A stretch of 64,000 bases of DNA from an uncultured Oscillospiraceae bacterium (GTDB lineage Bacteria > Bacillota > Clostridia > Oscillospirales > Ruminococcaceae), in NCBI GenBank assembly GCA_934465295.1, contig CAKSKU010000005.1, forward strand, positions 62,001 through 126,000, in the 5' to 3' direction. This document shows, one piece after another, positions 44,611 through 52,864 of this stretch. The notes below the pieces were generated by a model. The model ran no database searches. It had not been told where the DNA came from and saw only the letters and a program-made list of their open reading frames with translations. Within the stretch, counting starts at the first letter, position 1; every line of letters begins with the position of its first letter. Position numbers and translations under genes: made by a program.

Positions 44611-45267
44611 ATGAAAAACAAAGCAATATATCTCTTATGCGCAGCTTGCCTTGCTATGACAGTCTGCGGAAAGACGGCTGACAATGTGCAGGAGAGTTTG
44701 ACGGGAGAAATTACAGCAAGCAGCTGTTCGGAAACGGTATCGGAAAACTGCGAGTCTGACAAAGATATCGCCGCAGTTATCGAGGAAAAGAAAGCGGAGC
44801 TGGACAGCACGGACGAGCCTTTTGGGGTGACGGATATATTTTTCGGGACAAGTTTCGACTATAACAATGACGGTCATAACGATCGGGTGGTACTGTACTC
44901 GCTGTATGCACAATTTGAATTTGTTATCATCGATTCGCAGAATGCGGGTATTCTATTCGATGAAAGAATTATGGCTCCTCTGTTTTCCCAGACAAAAATA
45001 GAGGTTTACATGAACTCCGACTCCAAATATGCGTTCAAAATTACCGACAGAATAGAAAAGCCGCAGATATCAAGTATCAATGAAACGGTGCAGATAATAT
45101 CCCCGTCGGAAAACTGCCTTTTAGAGGCGGTCTATGACTATGAAACGAATGAATTTTGTCACGCTTATACCGAATATGACTATGAGCAGTATATCCAAAG
45201 GCAAAACGAGCTTCTGAACGACTGTGAATACTGTATGGATATGACTTTTGAGCCGTATTCGGGTTAA
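44611..45267 (+). CDS. Tandem secreted or lipoprotein C, different mature domain
   Basis: 218 residues. The signal peptide is almost identical to those of the two upstream genes, but the lipobox reads AMTVC, with Val at -1, which is poor for lipidation. The mature domain (VTDIFFGTSFDYNNDGHNDRVVLYS) contains an Asp/Asn-rich loop of calcium-binding style and is unrelated to the two upstream proteins. It looks like a module swap behind a duplicated leader. ATG 44611 lies 16 bases after the previous stop. Function unknown. Confidence 0.6.
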   Translation: MKNKAIYLLCAACLAMTVCGKTADNVQESLTGEITASSCSETVSENCESDKDIAAVIEEKKAELDSTDEPFGVTDIFFGTSFDYNNDGHNDRVVLYSLYAQFEFVIIDSQNAGILFDERIMAPLFSQTKIEVYMNSDSKYAFKITDRIEKPQISSINETVQIISPSENCLLEAVYDYETNEFCHAYTEYDYEQYIQRQNELLNDCEYCMDMTFEPYSG

Positions 45268-45397
45268 GACCTGTTATTTTGCCCCGAAAACGCCCTTTTT
45301 ATGCATAAAAAACGATGTTTTGTCGGAAGTGCATAAAAAATTATCAAAAATCGGGGCGAAATTCTATTTTAAATTTTCGGAAAAATTGCGAAAACCC

Positions 45398-45426
45398 TTG
45401 AAATGACAGAATTAGTGTGTTATAAT
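45398..45426 (+). promoter_or_regulatory. Promoter of the S10 ribosomal operon
   Basis: TTGAAA (45398-45403) and TATAAT (45421-45426), spacer 17 bases. It lies about 300 bases upstream of rpsJ, which leaves a long untranslated leader. Confidence 0.85.
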
Positions 45427-45432
45427 ACTACT

Positions 45433-45720
45433 TGCGTGACTGCAACAAGATATGCGTTGAAGTGAAAGGTGGCCGGCGGTTTGCCGGGGAATTTTCATGG
45501 AGTATGTCCGATTTTAAACCGGGCGGCTGTAATATCAACACTGTGTGTGCTTAAACCGTTGGCATTTTTATGCCGATAGGTAAGTTTTGTGTGTATAAAA
45601 GCTGACGTTTCCGGAAACACCTGTGTTTTTCGGATTTTTTTATGTGAAGCTTGCGATACACACGGTAGCGTTGAACATTACATTGTCCCCTCTACATTAT
45701 TAAATTTGCTTAAGGAGGCG
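45433..45720 (+). promoter_or_regulatory. Structured leader of the S10 operon with attenuator-like terminator
   Basis: About 290 untranslated bases before rpsJ. Stems visible include CCGGC/GCCGG (about 45472-45487) and GGCAT/ATGCC around 45561-45574. At 45610-45641 a stem (TCCGGAAACAC with GTGTTTTTCGGA) is followed by seven T residues, a full intrinsic terminator inside the leader. Premature termination controlled by a ribosomal protein is the likely purpose. I do not recognise it as a known leader family. Confidence 0.65.
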
Positions 45721-45727
45721 ATTCTAA

Positions 45728-46042
45728 GTGGCAGTCAATGAAAAAATCAGAATCAGAATCAAGGGCTTTGACCATGCGGTTGTAGATGCGGCAGCAGCTA
45801 AGATCGTAGAGGCAGCAAAGCGCAGCGGTGCAAGAGTTTCGGGTCCTATCCCGCTCCCAACAGACAAGGAGATCGTTACTATCCTCCGTGCTGTACACAA
45901 GTACAAGGACAGCCGTGAGCAGTTCGAGCTTCGCACCCACAAGAGACTCATCGACGTTATAAGACCTACTGCAAAGACAACTGAAGCTTTACAGGGTCTT
46001 GAACTTCCTGCCGGCGTTGATATCGTAATGGAAATCAAGTAA
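45728..46042 (+). CDS. rpsJ: 30S ribosomal protein S10
   Basis: 104 residues, complete, with the conserved IRIRIKGFDHAVVD start and GVDIVMEIK end. Part of the small-subunit head, and as NusE a transcription antitermination factor. It starts with GTG behind AAGGAGG. First gene of the superoperon. Confidence 0.97.
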   Translation: MAVNEKIRIRIKGFDHAVVDAAAAKIVEAAKRSGARVSGPIPLPTDKEIVTILRAVHKYKDSREQFELRTHKRLIDVIRPTAKTTEALQGLELPAGVDIVMEIK

Positions 46043-46127
46043 GCGAGAGCCTGCCATTTCCGAAAATATCGATCCGCAGGTCATGTTGTGCAAAAACACA
46101 ACCAATAACCAATAGGAGGAAAAAATC

Positions 46128-46769
46128 ATGACAAAGGCAATCATCGGTAAGAAAATCGGTATGACACAGATTTTCGATGAAGCAACTAACAAGGTTATCC
46201 CCTTGACAGTTGTAGAAGCCGGCCCTTGCGTAGTCGTTCAGAAGAAGACAGTTGAGAACGACGGTTACAGCGCAGTACAGCTCGGCTTCGGCGATCTCAG
46301 AGAAAAGCTTGCAAACAAGCCTGTTAAGGGTCACTTTGCAAAGGCTGACGCTCCTCTCAAGAGAACTCTTAAGGAGTTCAGACTTGACGGTGCAGAGGCT
46401 ATCGAGGTCGGCACTATCCTTAAAGCAGATTCTTTTGAAGTTGGCGACATCGTTGATGTAAGCGGTACTTCAAAGGGTAAGGGCTTCCAGGGTACTATCA
46501 AGAAGAACAACCAGCGCTCACTCAAGGAAACTCACGGTACAGGCCCTGTTCACAGACAGGCAGGTTCCATGGGTGCCTGCTCCTCACCTTCCCGTATCTT
46601 CAAGGGCAAGAAGCTTGCAGGTCACATGGGTGCAGAAAAGGTTACTATCCAGAATCTTGAAATTGTCAAGATCGACGCAGAAAACAATCTTATCGCAATC
46701 AAGGGTGCTATTCCCGGTCCTAAGAACGGAATCGTTACAATCTGCGACTGCGTAAAGAAAAAAGCTTAA
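46128..46769 (+). CDS. rplC: 50S ribosomal protein L3
   Basis: 213 residues. Start TKAIIGKKIGMTQIFDE, with the extended loop near SMGACSSPSRIFKGKKLAGHMG that reaches toward the peptidyl transferase centre. AGGAGGAAA precedes the ATG. The 85-base gap from rpsJ holds a small hairpin, GTTGTG/CACAAC. Confidence 0.97.
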   Translation: MTKAIIGKKIGMTQIFDEATNKVIPLTVVEAGPCVVVQKKTVENDGYSAVQLGFGDLREKLANKPVKGHFAKADAPLKRTLKEFRLDGAEAIEVGTILKADSFEVGDIVDVSGTSKGKGFQGTIKKNNQRSLKETHGTGPVHRQAGSMGACSSPSRIFKGKKLAGHMGAEKVTIQNLEIVKIDAENNLIAIKGAIPGPKNGIVTICDCVKKKA

Positions 46770-46787
46770 TGGAAGGAGGAAGCAACA

Positions 46788-47414
46788 ATGCCTAATATGA
46801 AAGTTCTCGATATGACAGGTAAAGAGGTTTCCAACATTGAGCTGTCAGATGCAATTTTCGGTATCACACCCAACGAGTCCGCTATGCACACAATGGTAGT
46901 TAACTACCTTGCCAATCAGCGTCAGGGCACACAGTCCACTCTCACCCGTACAGAGGTAAGAGGCGGCGGCAGAAAGCCTTGGAGACAGAAGGGTACAGGC
47001 CACGCAAGACAGGGTTCTACAAGAGCTCCTCAGTGGACACACGGCGGTATCGCACTCGGCCCTAAGCCAAGAAGCTACCGTTTCACAGTAAACAAGAAGT
47101 TAAGAAGACTTGCTATGAAGTCTGCAATGTCCGTTAAGGTAGCAGACAACAACATGATCGTTCTCGATTCCATCAAGATGGAGGAATTTAAGACAAAGAC
47201 TGTTGTTAATATGCTCAAGTCGATCGAAGCAGAGGGCAAGAAGGCTCTCATCGTTCTTTCCGAAAATGACAGCTTCGTAATCAAGAGCGCTGCCAACATC
47301 CCCGGTGTTAAGACAGCTCTCGTAAACACGATCAATGTTTATGACATTCTCAACGCTGATAAGTTCATCGTTGTTAAGGATGCCGTAGCTAAAATTGAGG
47401 AGGTGTACGCATAA
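46788..47414 (+). CDS. rplD: 50S ribosomal protein L4
   Basis: 208 residues. The exit-tunnel loop is visible as RGGGRKPWRQKGTGHARQGS. L4 represses the S10 operon in enterobacteria; whether it binds the leader here is unknown. Its stop overlaps the rplW start by one base. Confidence 0.97.
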   Translation: MPNMKVLDMTGKEVSNIELSDAIFGITPNESAMHTMVVNYLANQRQGTQSTLTRTEVRGGGRKPWRQKGTGHARQGSTRAPQWTHGGIALGPKPRSYRFTVNKKLRRLAMKSAMSVKVADNNMIVLDSIKMEEFKTKTVVNMLKSIEAEGKKALIVLSENDSFVIKSAANIPGVKTALVNTINVYDILNADKFIVVKDAVAKIEEVYA

Positions 47415-47704
47415 TGTTAGCACAGGATATCGTAATCAAGCCTATCATCACTGAAAAGAGCATGTCCGGTCTTCAGAATGGAAAGTACACCTTTAAAGTA
47501 GCCAAGAACGCTAACAAGGTCGAAATTGCTAAGGCAGTTGAAGAACTCTTCGGCGTTAAGGTTGCAAAGGTTAATACTCTCAACGTAAGAGGCCGCTATA
47601 AGAGAATGGGCATGAACGCAGGCTACACAGCAGCTTGGAAGAAGGCTATCGTTACTCTTACAGCAGATTCCAAGACCATCGAATTCTTCGACGGTATGAT
47701 GTAA
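47414..47704 (+). CDS. rplW: 50S ribosomal protein L23
   Basis: 96 residues, standard length, start DIVIKPIITEKSM. Located at the tunnel exit, where chaperones and SRP dock. Start and preceding stop share TAATG, so it is coupled to rplD. A 104-base gap follows before rplB. Confidence 0.97.
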   Translation: MLAQDIVIKPIITEKSMSGLQNGKYTFKVAKNANKVEIAKAVEELFGVKVAKVNTLNVRGRYKRMGMNAGYTAAWKKAIVTLTADSKTIEFFDGMM

Positions 47705-47808
47705 GGCCCAATAAGGCTTTTACTCCTTAGCCCACGGGCATTGAGTAAGTATGGAAGGAAACAGCTTCCGCAAAACATCGCAAATTTATAAAGGAGATTT
47801 GAACTACA

Positions 47809-48642
47809 ATGGCTATTAAAGTTTACCAGCCTACCACCGCTTCAAGACGTCAGATGACTGTAACTGATTACAGCGGTCTTTCCAAGGTAGCTCCTGAAAA
47901 GAGCCTTCTTGCACCTGTCAAGAAGAATGCCGGCAGAAACAGCTACGGTAGGATCACTGTTCGTCACAGAGGCGGCGGAAACAGAAGAAAATACAGAATC
48001 ATCGATTTCAAGAGAGATAAGCAGGGCATGAACGCTACTGTTCTCACACTTGAATACGATCCTAACAGAAGCGCATTCATCGCTCTCGTTCAGTACGAGG
48101 ACGGCGAAAAGAGATACATCATCGCTCCTAACGGCCTTGCTGTTGGTGATGTTATCCGTGCAGGTGCTGACTCCGATATCAAGCCGGGCAACGCTCTTGC
48201 TCTTGCTAATATCCCTGTTGGTACATTCATCCACAACATTGAGCTTTACCCCGGCAAGGGCGCACAGCTCGTTCGTGCAGCAGGCAACATGGCTCAGCTC
48301 ATGGGTAAGGAAGATGACTACGTTCTCGTTAGACTTCCTTCCGGCGAAATGAGAAAGATCCCTGCAGGATGCATGGCTTCCATCGGTCAGGTTTCCAACA
48401 TTGACCATGAAAACGTAAACCTCGGTAAGGCTGGTAAGACCCGCCACAGAGGTATCAGACCTACCGTTCGTGGTTCTGTCATGAACCCATGCGACCACCC
48501 ACACGGTGGTGGTGAAGGTAAGTCACCTGTCGGCCGTCCGGGACCTGTTACTCCTTGGGGCAAGCCGGCACTCGGTTACAAGACCAGAGCTACTCATAAC
48601 AGAACTGACAAGTTCATCGTTAAGAGAAGAAACGGCAAGTAA
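47809..48642 (+). CDS. rplB: 50S ribosomal protein L2
   Basis: 277 residues. Contains the conserved C-terminal NPCDHPHGGGEGKS and TPWGKPALGYKTR, with the histidine close to the peptidyl transferase centre. AAAGGAGA precedes the ATG. Confidence 0.98.
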   Translation: MAIKVYQPTTASRRQMTVTDYSGLSKVAPEKSLLAPVKKNAGRNSYGRITVRHRGGGNRRKYRIIDFKRDKQGMNATVLTLEYDPNRSAFIALVQYEDGEKRYIIAPNGLAVGDVIRAGADSDIKPGNALALANIPVGTFIHNIELYPGKGAQLVRAAGNMAQLMGKEDDYVLVRLPSGEMRKIPAGCMASIGQVSNIDHENVNLGKAGKTRHRGIRPTVRGSVMNPCDHPHGGGEGKSPVGRPGPVTPWGKPALGYKTRATHNRTDKFIVKRRNGK

Positions 48643-48686
48643 TCTTATAAGAAAATTTATTGAAAGTTTACTCATAGGAATCGTAA

Positions 48687-48728
48687 AGAGGAATGTCGGA
48701 GCGATCATGCTCCCGACATCTTGCCTCT
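48687..48728 (+). other. Structured RNA candidate between rplB and rpsS
   Basis: A long stem-loop: AGAGG pairs with CCTCT, and ATGTCGGAGC (48693-48702) with GCTCCCGACAT (48709-48719, one bulge). There is no T tract, so it is not a terminator. It lies in an unusually long 110-base spacer within the operon and could be a processing site or protein-binding element. Confidence 0.5.
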
Positions 48729-48752
48729 GATTTTGAGAGGGGAGGAAAACCA

Positions 48753-49034
48753 ATGAGCAGAAGCATTAAAAAAGGACCATACGTCCAGGAAGCTCTTCTT
48801 AAGAGAGTTATTGCTATGAACGAAGCAGGTGAAAAGAAAGTCCTCAAGACTTGGAGCAGAGCTTCAACGATTTTCCCTGATTTCGTAGGTCATACATTTG
48901 CCGTTCATGACGGCAGAAAGCACGTTCCCGTATATGTGACTGAAGATATGGTAGGTCACAGACTCGGTGAATTCGCACCAACAAGAACCTATAAGGGTCA
49001 TGCGGGTTCAAAGACATCCAACAACGGTAAGTAA
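48753..49034 (+). CDS. rpsS: 30S ribosomal protein S19
   Basis: 93 residues beginning MSRSIKKGPYVQEALL. ATG 48753 lies behind GGGGAGGAAAA; the longer frame upstream would translate the stem-loop and is rejected. Small-subunit head protein, partner of S13. Confidence 0.97.
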   Translation: MSRSIKKGPYVQEALLKRVIAMNEAGEKKVLKTWSRASTIFPDFVGHTFAVHDGRKHVPVYVTEDMVGHRLGEFAPTRTYKGHAGSKTSNNGK

Positions 49035-49057
49035 TAAGGCAGAGAGGAGAATTTAGA

Positions 49058-49393
49058 ATGGAAGCAAGAGCATACCTCAAAAATGCTCGCATAGCACCTC
49101 GAAAGGTCCAGATCGTTCTTGACCTTATCAGAGGCAAAGACGTTGAAACAGCTATGGCGATTTTAAAGAACACACCTAAATCTGCTTGTGAATATCTGGA
49201 GAAGCTTCTGAAGTCCGCAATCGCAAATGCAGAAAACAATTTCGGTATGGATAAGAACAACCTTTATGTATCCGAGTGCTTCGTTTGCCCCGGACCTACA
49301 ATGAAGAGAATCATGCCGAGAGCACAGGGCAGAGCATTCCGCATCCTCAAGAGAACATCTCATGTAACTCTTGTGGTAAAGGAAAAAGAATAA
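49058..49393 (+). CDS. rplV: 50S ribosomal protein L22
   Basis: 111 residues. The beta-hairpin that lines the exit tunnel near macrolide sites is visible at GPTMKRIMPRAQGRAFRI. AGAGGAGA precedes the ATG. Confidence 0.97.
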   Translation: MEARAYLKNARIAPRKVQIVLDLIRGKDVETAMAILKNTPKSACEYLEKLLKSAIANAENNFGMDKNNLYVSECFVCPGPTMKRIMPRAQGRAFRILKRTSHVTLVVKEKE

Positions 49394-49412
49394 GTCGAAA
49401 GGAGTAAACTAA

Positions 49413-50168
49413 ATGGGACAGAAAGTTAATCCCCACGGCCTTCGTGTAGGCGTAATCAAAGATTGGGACTCCCGCTGGTTTGCTAACAAAGCAACTTTCG
49501 GCGATACCCTCGTAGAAGATTACAACGTTCGTAATTATATCAAGAAGGAACTTTATGCAGCAGGCGTTGCCAAGATCGAGATCGAAAGATTTGCTGATAA
49601 GGTAAGAATCCATGTTCACTGCGCTAAGCCCGGTATTGTTATCGGAAGAGGCGGCGAGAACATCGAAAAGATCCGTGCTAAGGTTGAAAAGATGATCGGT
49701 AAGTCCGTTGCTATCAACATCGTTGAAGTTAAGACTCCCGATATGAATGCACAGCTCGTTGCAGAAAACATCGCTGCACAGCTTGAAAACCGTGTATCCT
49801 TCAGAAGAGCTATGAAGCAGTCCATCGGCAGAGCTATGAAGCTCGGCGCTAAGGGCATCAAGGTTAAGTGCGGCGGCCGTCTCGGCGGTGCTGAGATCGC
49901 ACGTTCCGAAAGCTACCACGAAGGTACAATTCCTCTTCAGACGATCCGTGCTGACATCGACTATGGTTTTGCAGAGGCTAACACAACCTACGGCAAGATC
50001 GGTGTTAAGGTTTGGATCTACAAGGGCGAAGTTCTCAAGGGCGACCTCACTGCTGCTAAGACAGCTCCCGAGAAGCCTGAAAGAAAGCCCAGAAGAGCTA
50101 ACGGTGACAAGCCCCGCACAAACGGCGGCAGAAACCGTACAGAAAGAAGAGAAGGAGGTAACCAGTAA
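49413..50168 (+). CDS. rpsC: 30S ribosomal protein S3
   Basis: 251 residues, a little longer than usual because of a basic C-terminal tail (about 218-251, rich in Arg, Asn and Gly). KH domain motif IVIGRGGENIEKIR. Forms the mRNA entry channel with S4 and S5. Its stop overlaps the rplP start by one base. Confidence 0.97.
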   Translation: MGQKVNPHGLRVGVIKDWDSRWFANKATFGDTLVEDYNVRNYIKKELYAAGVAKIEIERFADKVRIHVHCAKPGIVIGRGGENIEKIRAKVEKMIGKSVAINIVEVKTPDMNAQLVAENIAAQLENRVSFRRAMKQSIGRAMKLGAKGIKVKCGGRLGGAEIARSESYHEGTIPLQTIRADIDYGFAEANTTYGKIGVKVWIYKGEVLKGDLTAAKTAPEKPERKPRRANGDKPRTNGGRNRTERREGGNQ

Positions 50169-50596
50169 TGCTTCTTCCAAAGAGAGTTAAGTACAGAAGA
50201 GTACAGAGAGGCAGACTTACAGGTAAGGCTACAAGAGGTAACGTTGTTTCATACGGCGATTTCGGTCTTCAGGCTCTTGAACCTGCATGGATTACCTCTA
50301 ACCAGATCGAAGCTGCCCGTATCGCTATGACACGTTACATCAAGCGTGGCGGTCAGGTTTGGATCAAGATTTTCCCAGACAAGCCGATCACAGAAAAGCC
50401 TGCTGAAACACGAATGGGTTCCGGTAAGGGTTCACCTGAATACTGGGTTGCAGTAGTTAAGCCGGGCAGAGTTCTTTTCGAGATCAATGGCGTTACTGAG
50501 GAGCAGGCTCGTGAAGCTATGCGTCTTGCAGCTCACAAGCTCCCTATCAAGTGCAAATTCGTTAAGCGTCAGGCAGAAGAGGAGGCGAGCGTATAA
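50168..50596 (+). CDS. rplP: 50S ribosomal protein L16
   Basis: 142 residues. Start MLLPKRVKYRRVQRGRLTGK and ETRMGSGKGSPEYWVAVVKPG are the conserved tRNA-proximal parts. Overlaps both neighbours by one base (TAATG), so translation is coupled. Confidence 0.97.
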   Translation: MLLPKRVKYRRVQRGRLTGKATRGNVVSYGDFGLQALEPAWITSNQIEAARIAMTRYIKRGGQVWIKIFPDKPITEKPAETRMGSGKGSPEYWVAVVKPGRVLFEINGVTEEQAREAMRLAAHKLPIKCKFVKRQAEEEASV

Positions 50597-50793
50597 TGAA
50601 GGCATCAGAAGTTAGAGAAATGACTGATCTCGAGCTTGAAAACAAGCTTGTTGACCTCAAGAAAGAGCTTTTTGCTCTCCGTTTTCAGCTCGCTGTAAAT
50701 CAGCTTGACAATCCAACACGTCTTAAGGCTGTTAAGAAGGACATCGCTCGTATCAAGACTATTCTTGTTGAGCGTTCCAAAGTACAGCAGTAA
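50596..50793 (+). CDS. rpmC: 50S ribosomal protein L29
   Basis: 65 residues, helical hairpin (LKKELFALRFQLAVNQLDNP). Sits near L23 at the tunnel exit. Start overlaps the rplP stop. Confidence 0.96.
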   Translation: MKASEVREMTDLELENKLVDLKKELFALRFQLAVNQLDNPTRLKAVKKDIARIKTILVERSKVQQ

Positions 50794-50812
50794 GTGAAGG
50801 AGGGTTTTGAAG

Positions 50813-51073
50813 ATGGCTGATGAGAGAAATCTTAGAAAAACAAGAGTCGGCAAGGTCGTTTCCAACAAAATGGATAAGACGATCGTTGTTGCTATCATAG
50901 ACAGCGTTAAGCATCCTCTTTATAAGAAAACTATCAAGAGAACCGTTAAGCTTAAGGCTCACGATGAGAACAATGTCTGCAACATTGGCGACCGTGTTGA
51001 AATTATGGAAACCCGTCCTATCTCCAAGGATAAGAGATGGCGTTTAGTAAAGGTTATTGAGCAGGCTAAGTAA
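50813..51073 (+). CDS. rpsQ: 30S ribosomal protein S17
   Basis: 86 residues, start ADERNLRKTRVGKVVSNKMDKT. ATG 50813 is preceded by AAGGAGGG; a TTG at 50807 in frame is too close to that site. Last gene of the first ribosomal transcription unit before a new promoter. Confidence 0.97.
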   Translation: MADERNLRKTRVGKVVSNKMDKTIVVAIIDSVKHPLYKKTIKRTVKLKAHDENNVCNIGDRVEIMETRPISKDKRWRLVKVIEQAK

Positions 51074-51086
51074 AAAATATATCATA

Positions 51087-51144
51087 TTGTCCCTTGTTTT
51101 TGGCGAAAATGCCGGTTGACAACAAGGGGCAACTATGCTATAAT
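51087..51144 (+). promoter_or_regulatory. Internal promoter of the spc-alpha unit with overlapping dyad
   Basis: TTGACA (51116-51121) and TATAAT (51139-51144), spacer 17 bases, a perfect consensus. A 12-bp inverted repeat, TTGTCCCTTGTT (51087-51098) and AACAAGGGGCAA (51121-51132, one G-U pair), overlaps the spacer just after the -35 box. It could be the terminator of the upstream unit or an operator. Confidence 0.8.
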
Positions 51145-51320
51145 GATTTCTTGGTGATGGCTGTACCGAACGTGTGAAAAGCGTCCAATCGGACGAAACA
51201 CCCGGGAGCGTTGAGTCATTTTAGCTTGTTTGAATATTAAAATCAATTTATATGAGTGAACGGTAGTGAGATCAGGGTGAAAAATCGGGTCTTTCTGCCG
51301 CAAAGCTCTGTAAAAACGGG
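51145..51320 (+). promoter_or_regulatory. Long untranslated leader before rplN
   Basis: About 190 bases between promoter and rplN. A stem CGTCC/GGACG (about 51181-51195) and a CCCGGG block are visible; no T-tract terminator is present. In enterobacteria S8 controls the spc genes from a site further downstream; this leader may hold an independent site. I do not recognise a known family. Confidence 0.5.
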
Positions 51321-51335
51321 AAGGAGTAGTGCACT

Positions 51336-51704
51336 GTGGTACAGATGCAGACTTATTTAAAAGTCGCTGATAATACGGGTGCTAAGGAACTTATGTGTAT
51401 CAGAGTTCTCGGCGGCACACGCAGAAGATATGCTAATATCGGTGACGTTGTTGTTGCTTCGGTTAAGAAAGCAACACCAGGCGGCGTTGTTAAAAAAGGC
51501 GACGTTGTTAAGGCAGTGATCGTTCGTTCTGCTAAGGGTGTTCGCCGTGAAGACGGAACCTACATCAGATTCGATGAGAATGCTGCTGTTATTATCAAGG
51601 AAGACAAGAACCCGAAGGGTACTCGTATCTTTGGACCTGTTGCTCGTGAGCTCAGAGACAAGGACTATACTAAGATCCTTTCACTTGCTCCTGAAGTACT
51701 TTAA
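51336..51704 (+). CDS. rplN: 50S ribosomal protein L14
   Basis: 122 residues. GTG start at 51336 behind GGGAAGGAG, giving MVQMQTYLKVADNTGAKE, which lines up with the usual MIQQQTRLKVADNSGA start. Interface protein contacting the 30S subunit. Confidence 0.97.
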   Translation: MVQMQTYLKVADNTGAKELMCIRVLGGTRRRYANIGDVVVASVKKATPGGVVKKGDVVKAVIVRSAKGVRREDGTYIRFDENAAVIIKEDKNPKGTRIFGPVARELRDKDYTKILSLAPEVL

Positions 51705-51718
51705 GGAGGTGTCCTGAA

Positions 51719-52042
51719 ATGAATAAGCTTCACGTTAAAACCGGCGACACCGTTGTTATTATCTCAGGTAACGACAAGGGCGAACGCGGCAAGGTTTTGG
51801 AAGTATCTCCCAAGGAGAAAAAGGTTATCGTTGAAGGTCTTAACATCGCTACAAAGCACGTTAAGCCCAGACAGATGGGACAGCAGGGCAGCATCGTAAA
51901 GTGCGAAGCTCCTATGTATGCTTCAAAGGTAATGGTTGTTTGCCCGCACTGCGGCAAGCCAACAAGAATCGGCCACAAGATCGAGGCTGACGGTACTAAG
52001 TCAAGAGTTTGCAAGAATGCAGACTGCGGCAAGACATATTAA
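51719..52042 (+). CDS. rplX: 50S ribosomal protein L24, zinc-ribbon type
   Basis: 107 residues with the KOW motif near the start (VIISGNDKGERGKVLEV). The C-terminus has CPHC and CKNADC, a four-cysteine zinc ribbon found in many clostridial L24 proteins and absent from E. coli. AAGGAGG precedes the ATG. Confidence 0.97.
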   Translation: MNKLHVKTGDTVVIISGNDKGERGKVLEVSPKEKKVIVEGLNIATKHVKPRQMGQQGSIVKCEAPMYASKVMVVCPHCGKPTRIGHKIEADGTKSRVCKNADCGKTY

Positions 52043-52059
52043 GGAAAGGAGAAATTGAT

Positions 52060-52602
52060 ATGGCATCTAATTTAAAAGAACTTTATGTCAGCACAGTTGC
52101 TCCTGCTTTAATGAAAAAGTTCGAGTACAAGAGTGTTATGCAGATCCCTAAGATCGACAAGGTTGTTATCAACGTCGGCGCAGGTGAAGCAAAGGATAAC
52201 GCTAAGGTTATCGACGCTATCATGACTGATCTCGCTGCTATCACAGGTCAGAAGCCTGTTGTATGCCGTGCTAAGAAGTCGGTAGCTAACTTTAAGATCC
52301 GTGAAGGCATGCCTATCGGTGTTAAGGTTACTCTCAGAAGCGAAAAGATGTACGAATTCCTCGACAGACTTTTCAATGTTGCATTCCCCCGTGTTCGTGA
52401 CTTCAGAGGCATCAGCGCTAACTCTTTCGACGGCAGAGGCAACTACTCTACCGGTATCAAGGAACAGCTCATTTTCCCTGAGATCGAATACGATAAGATC
52501 GACAAGGTTCGCGGTATGGATATCAACATCATCACTACTGCAAACACTGATGAAGAAGCTAAGGCTCTTCTTGAGCTTATGGGCGCTCCTTTCATCAAGT
52601 AA
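52060..52602 (+). CDS. rplE: 50S ribosomal protein L5
   Basis: 180 residues, start MASNLKELYVSTVAPALMKKF. ATG 52060 follows AAAGGAGA; a longer frame back to 52009 would overlap rplX and has no site. Binds 5S rRNA in the central protuberance. Confidence 0.97.
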   Translation: MASNLKELYVSTVAPALMKKFEYKSVMQIPKIDKVVINVGAGEAKDNAKVIDAIMTDLAAITGQKPVVCRAKKSVANFKIREGMPIGVKVTLRSEKMYEFLDRLFNVAFPRVRDFRGISANSFDGRGNYSTGIKEQLIFPEIEYDKIDKVRGMDINIITTANTDEEAKALLELMGAPFIK

Positions 52603-52625
52603 TCATTTAGGAGGGTTAATAAAGA

Positions 52626-52811
52626 ATGGCTAAATTAGCAATGAAGCTTAAACAGCAGAAGACTCCTAAGTTTTCCACAAGAGCTTACAACAGATGCAAG
52701 ATCTGCGGCAGACCTCACGCATATATGAGAAAATACGGTATTTGCCGTATCTGCTTCAGAGAACTGGCTCACAAGGGTCAGATCCCCGGCGTTAAGAAGG
52801 CAAGCTGGTAA
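52626..52811 (+). CDS. rpsZ: 30S ribosomal protein S14, zinc-binding type
   Basis: 61 residues with the zinc cysteines C24, C27, C40 and C43. This is the short C+ form; zinc-free paralogues, if any, are outside the window. TAGGAGGG precedes the ATG. Confidence 0.97.
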   Translation: MAKLAMKLKQQKTPKFSTRAYNRCKICGRPHAYMRKYGICRICFRELAHKGQIPGVKKASW

Positions 52812-52864
52812 AAACAATCGGCAATGGGATCTTTTCCCCACTAAAATAAGGAGGTTACCAAGGT

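Noticed and set aside
49347..50180. 277-codon minus-strand frame across rpsC
   Set aside because: Antisense to highly conserved ribosomal protein S3; Ser/Leu-rich product typical of shadow frames.
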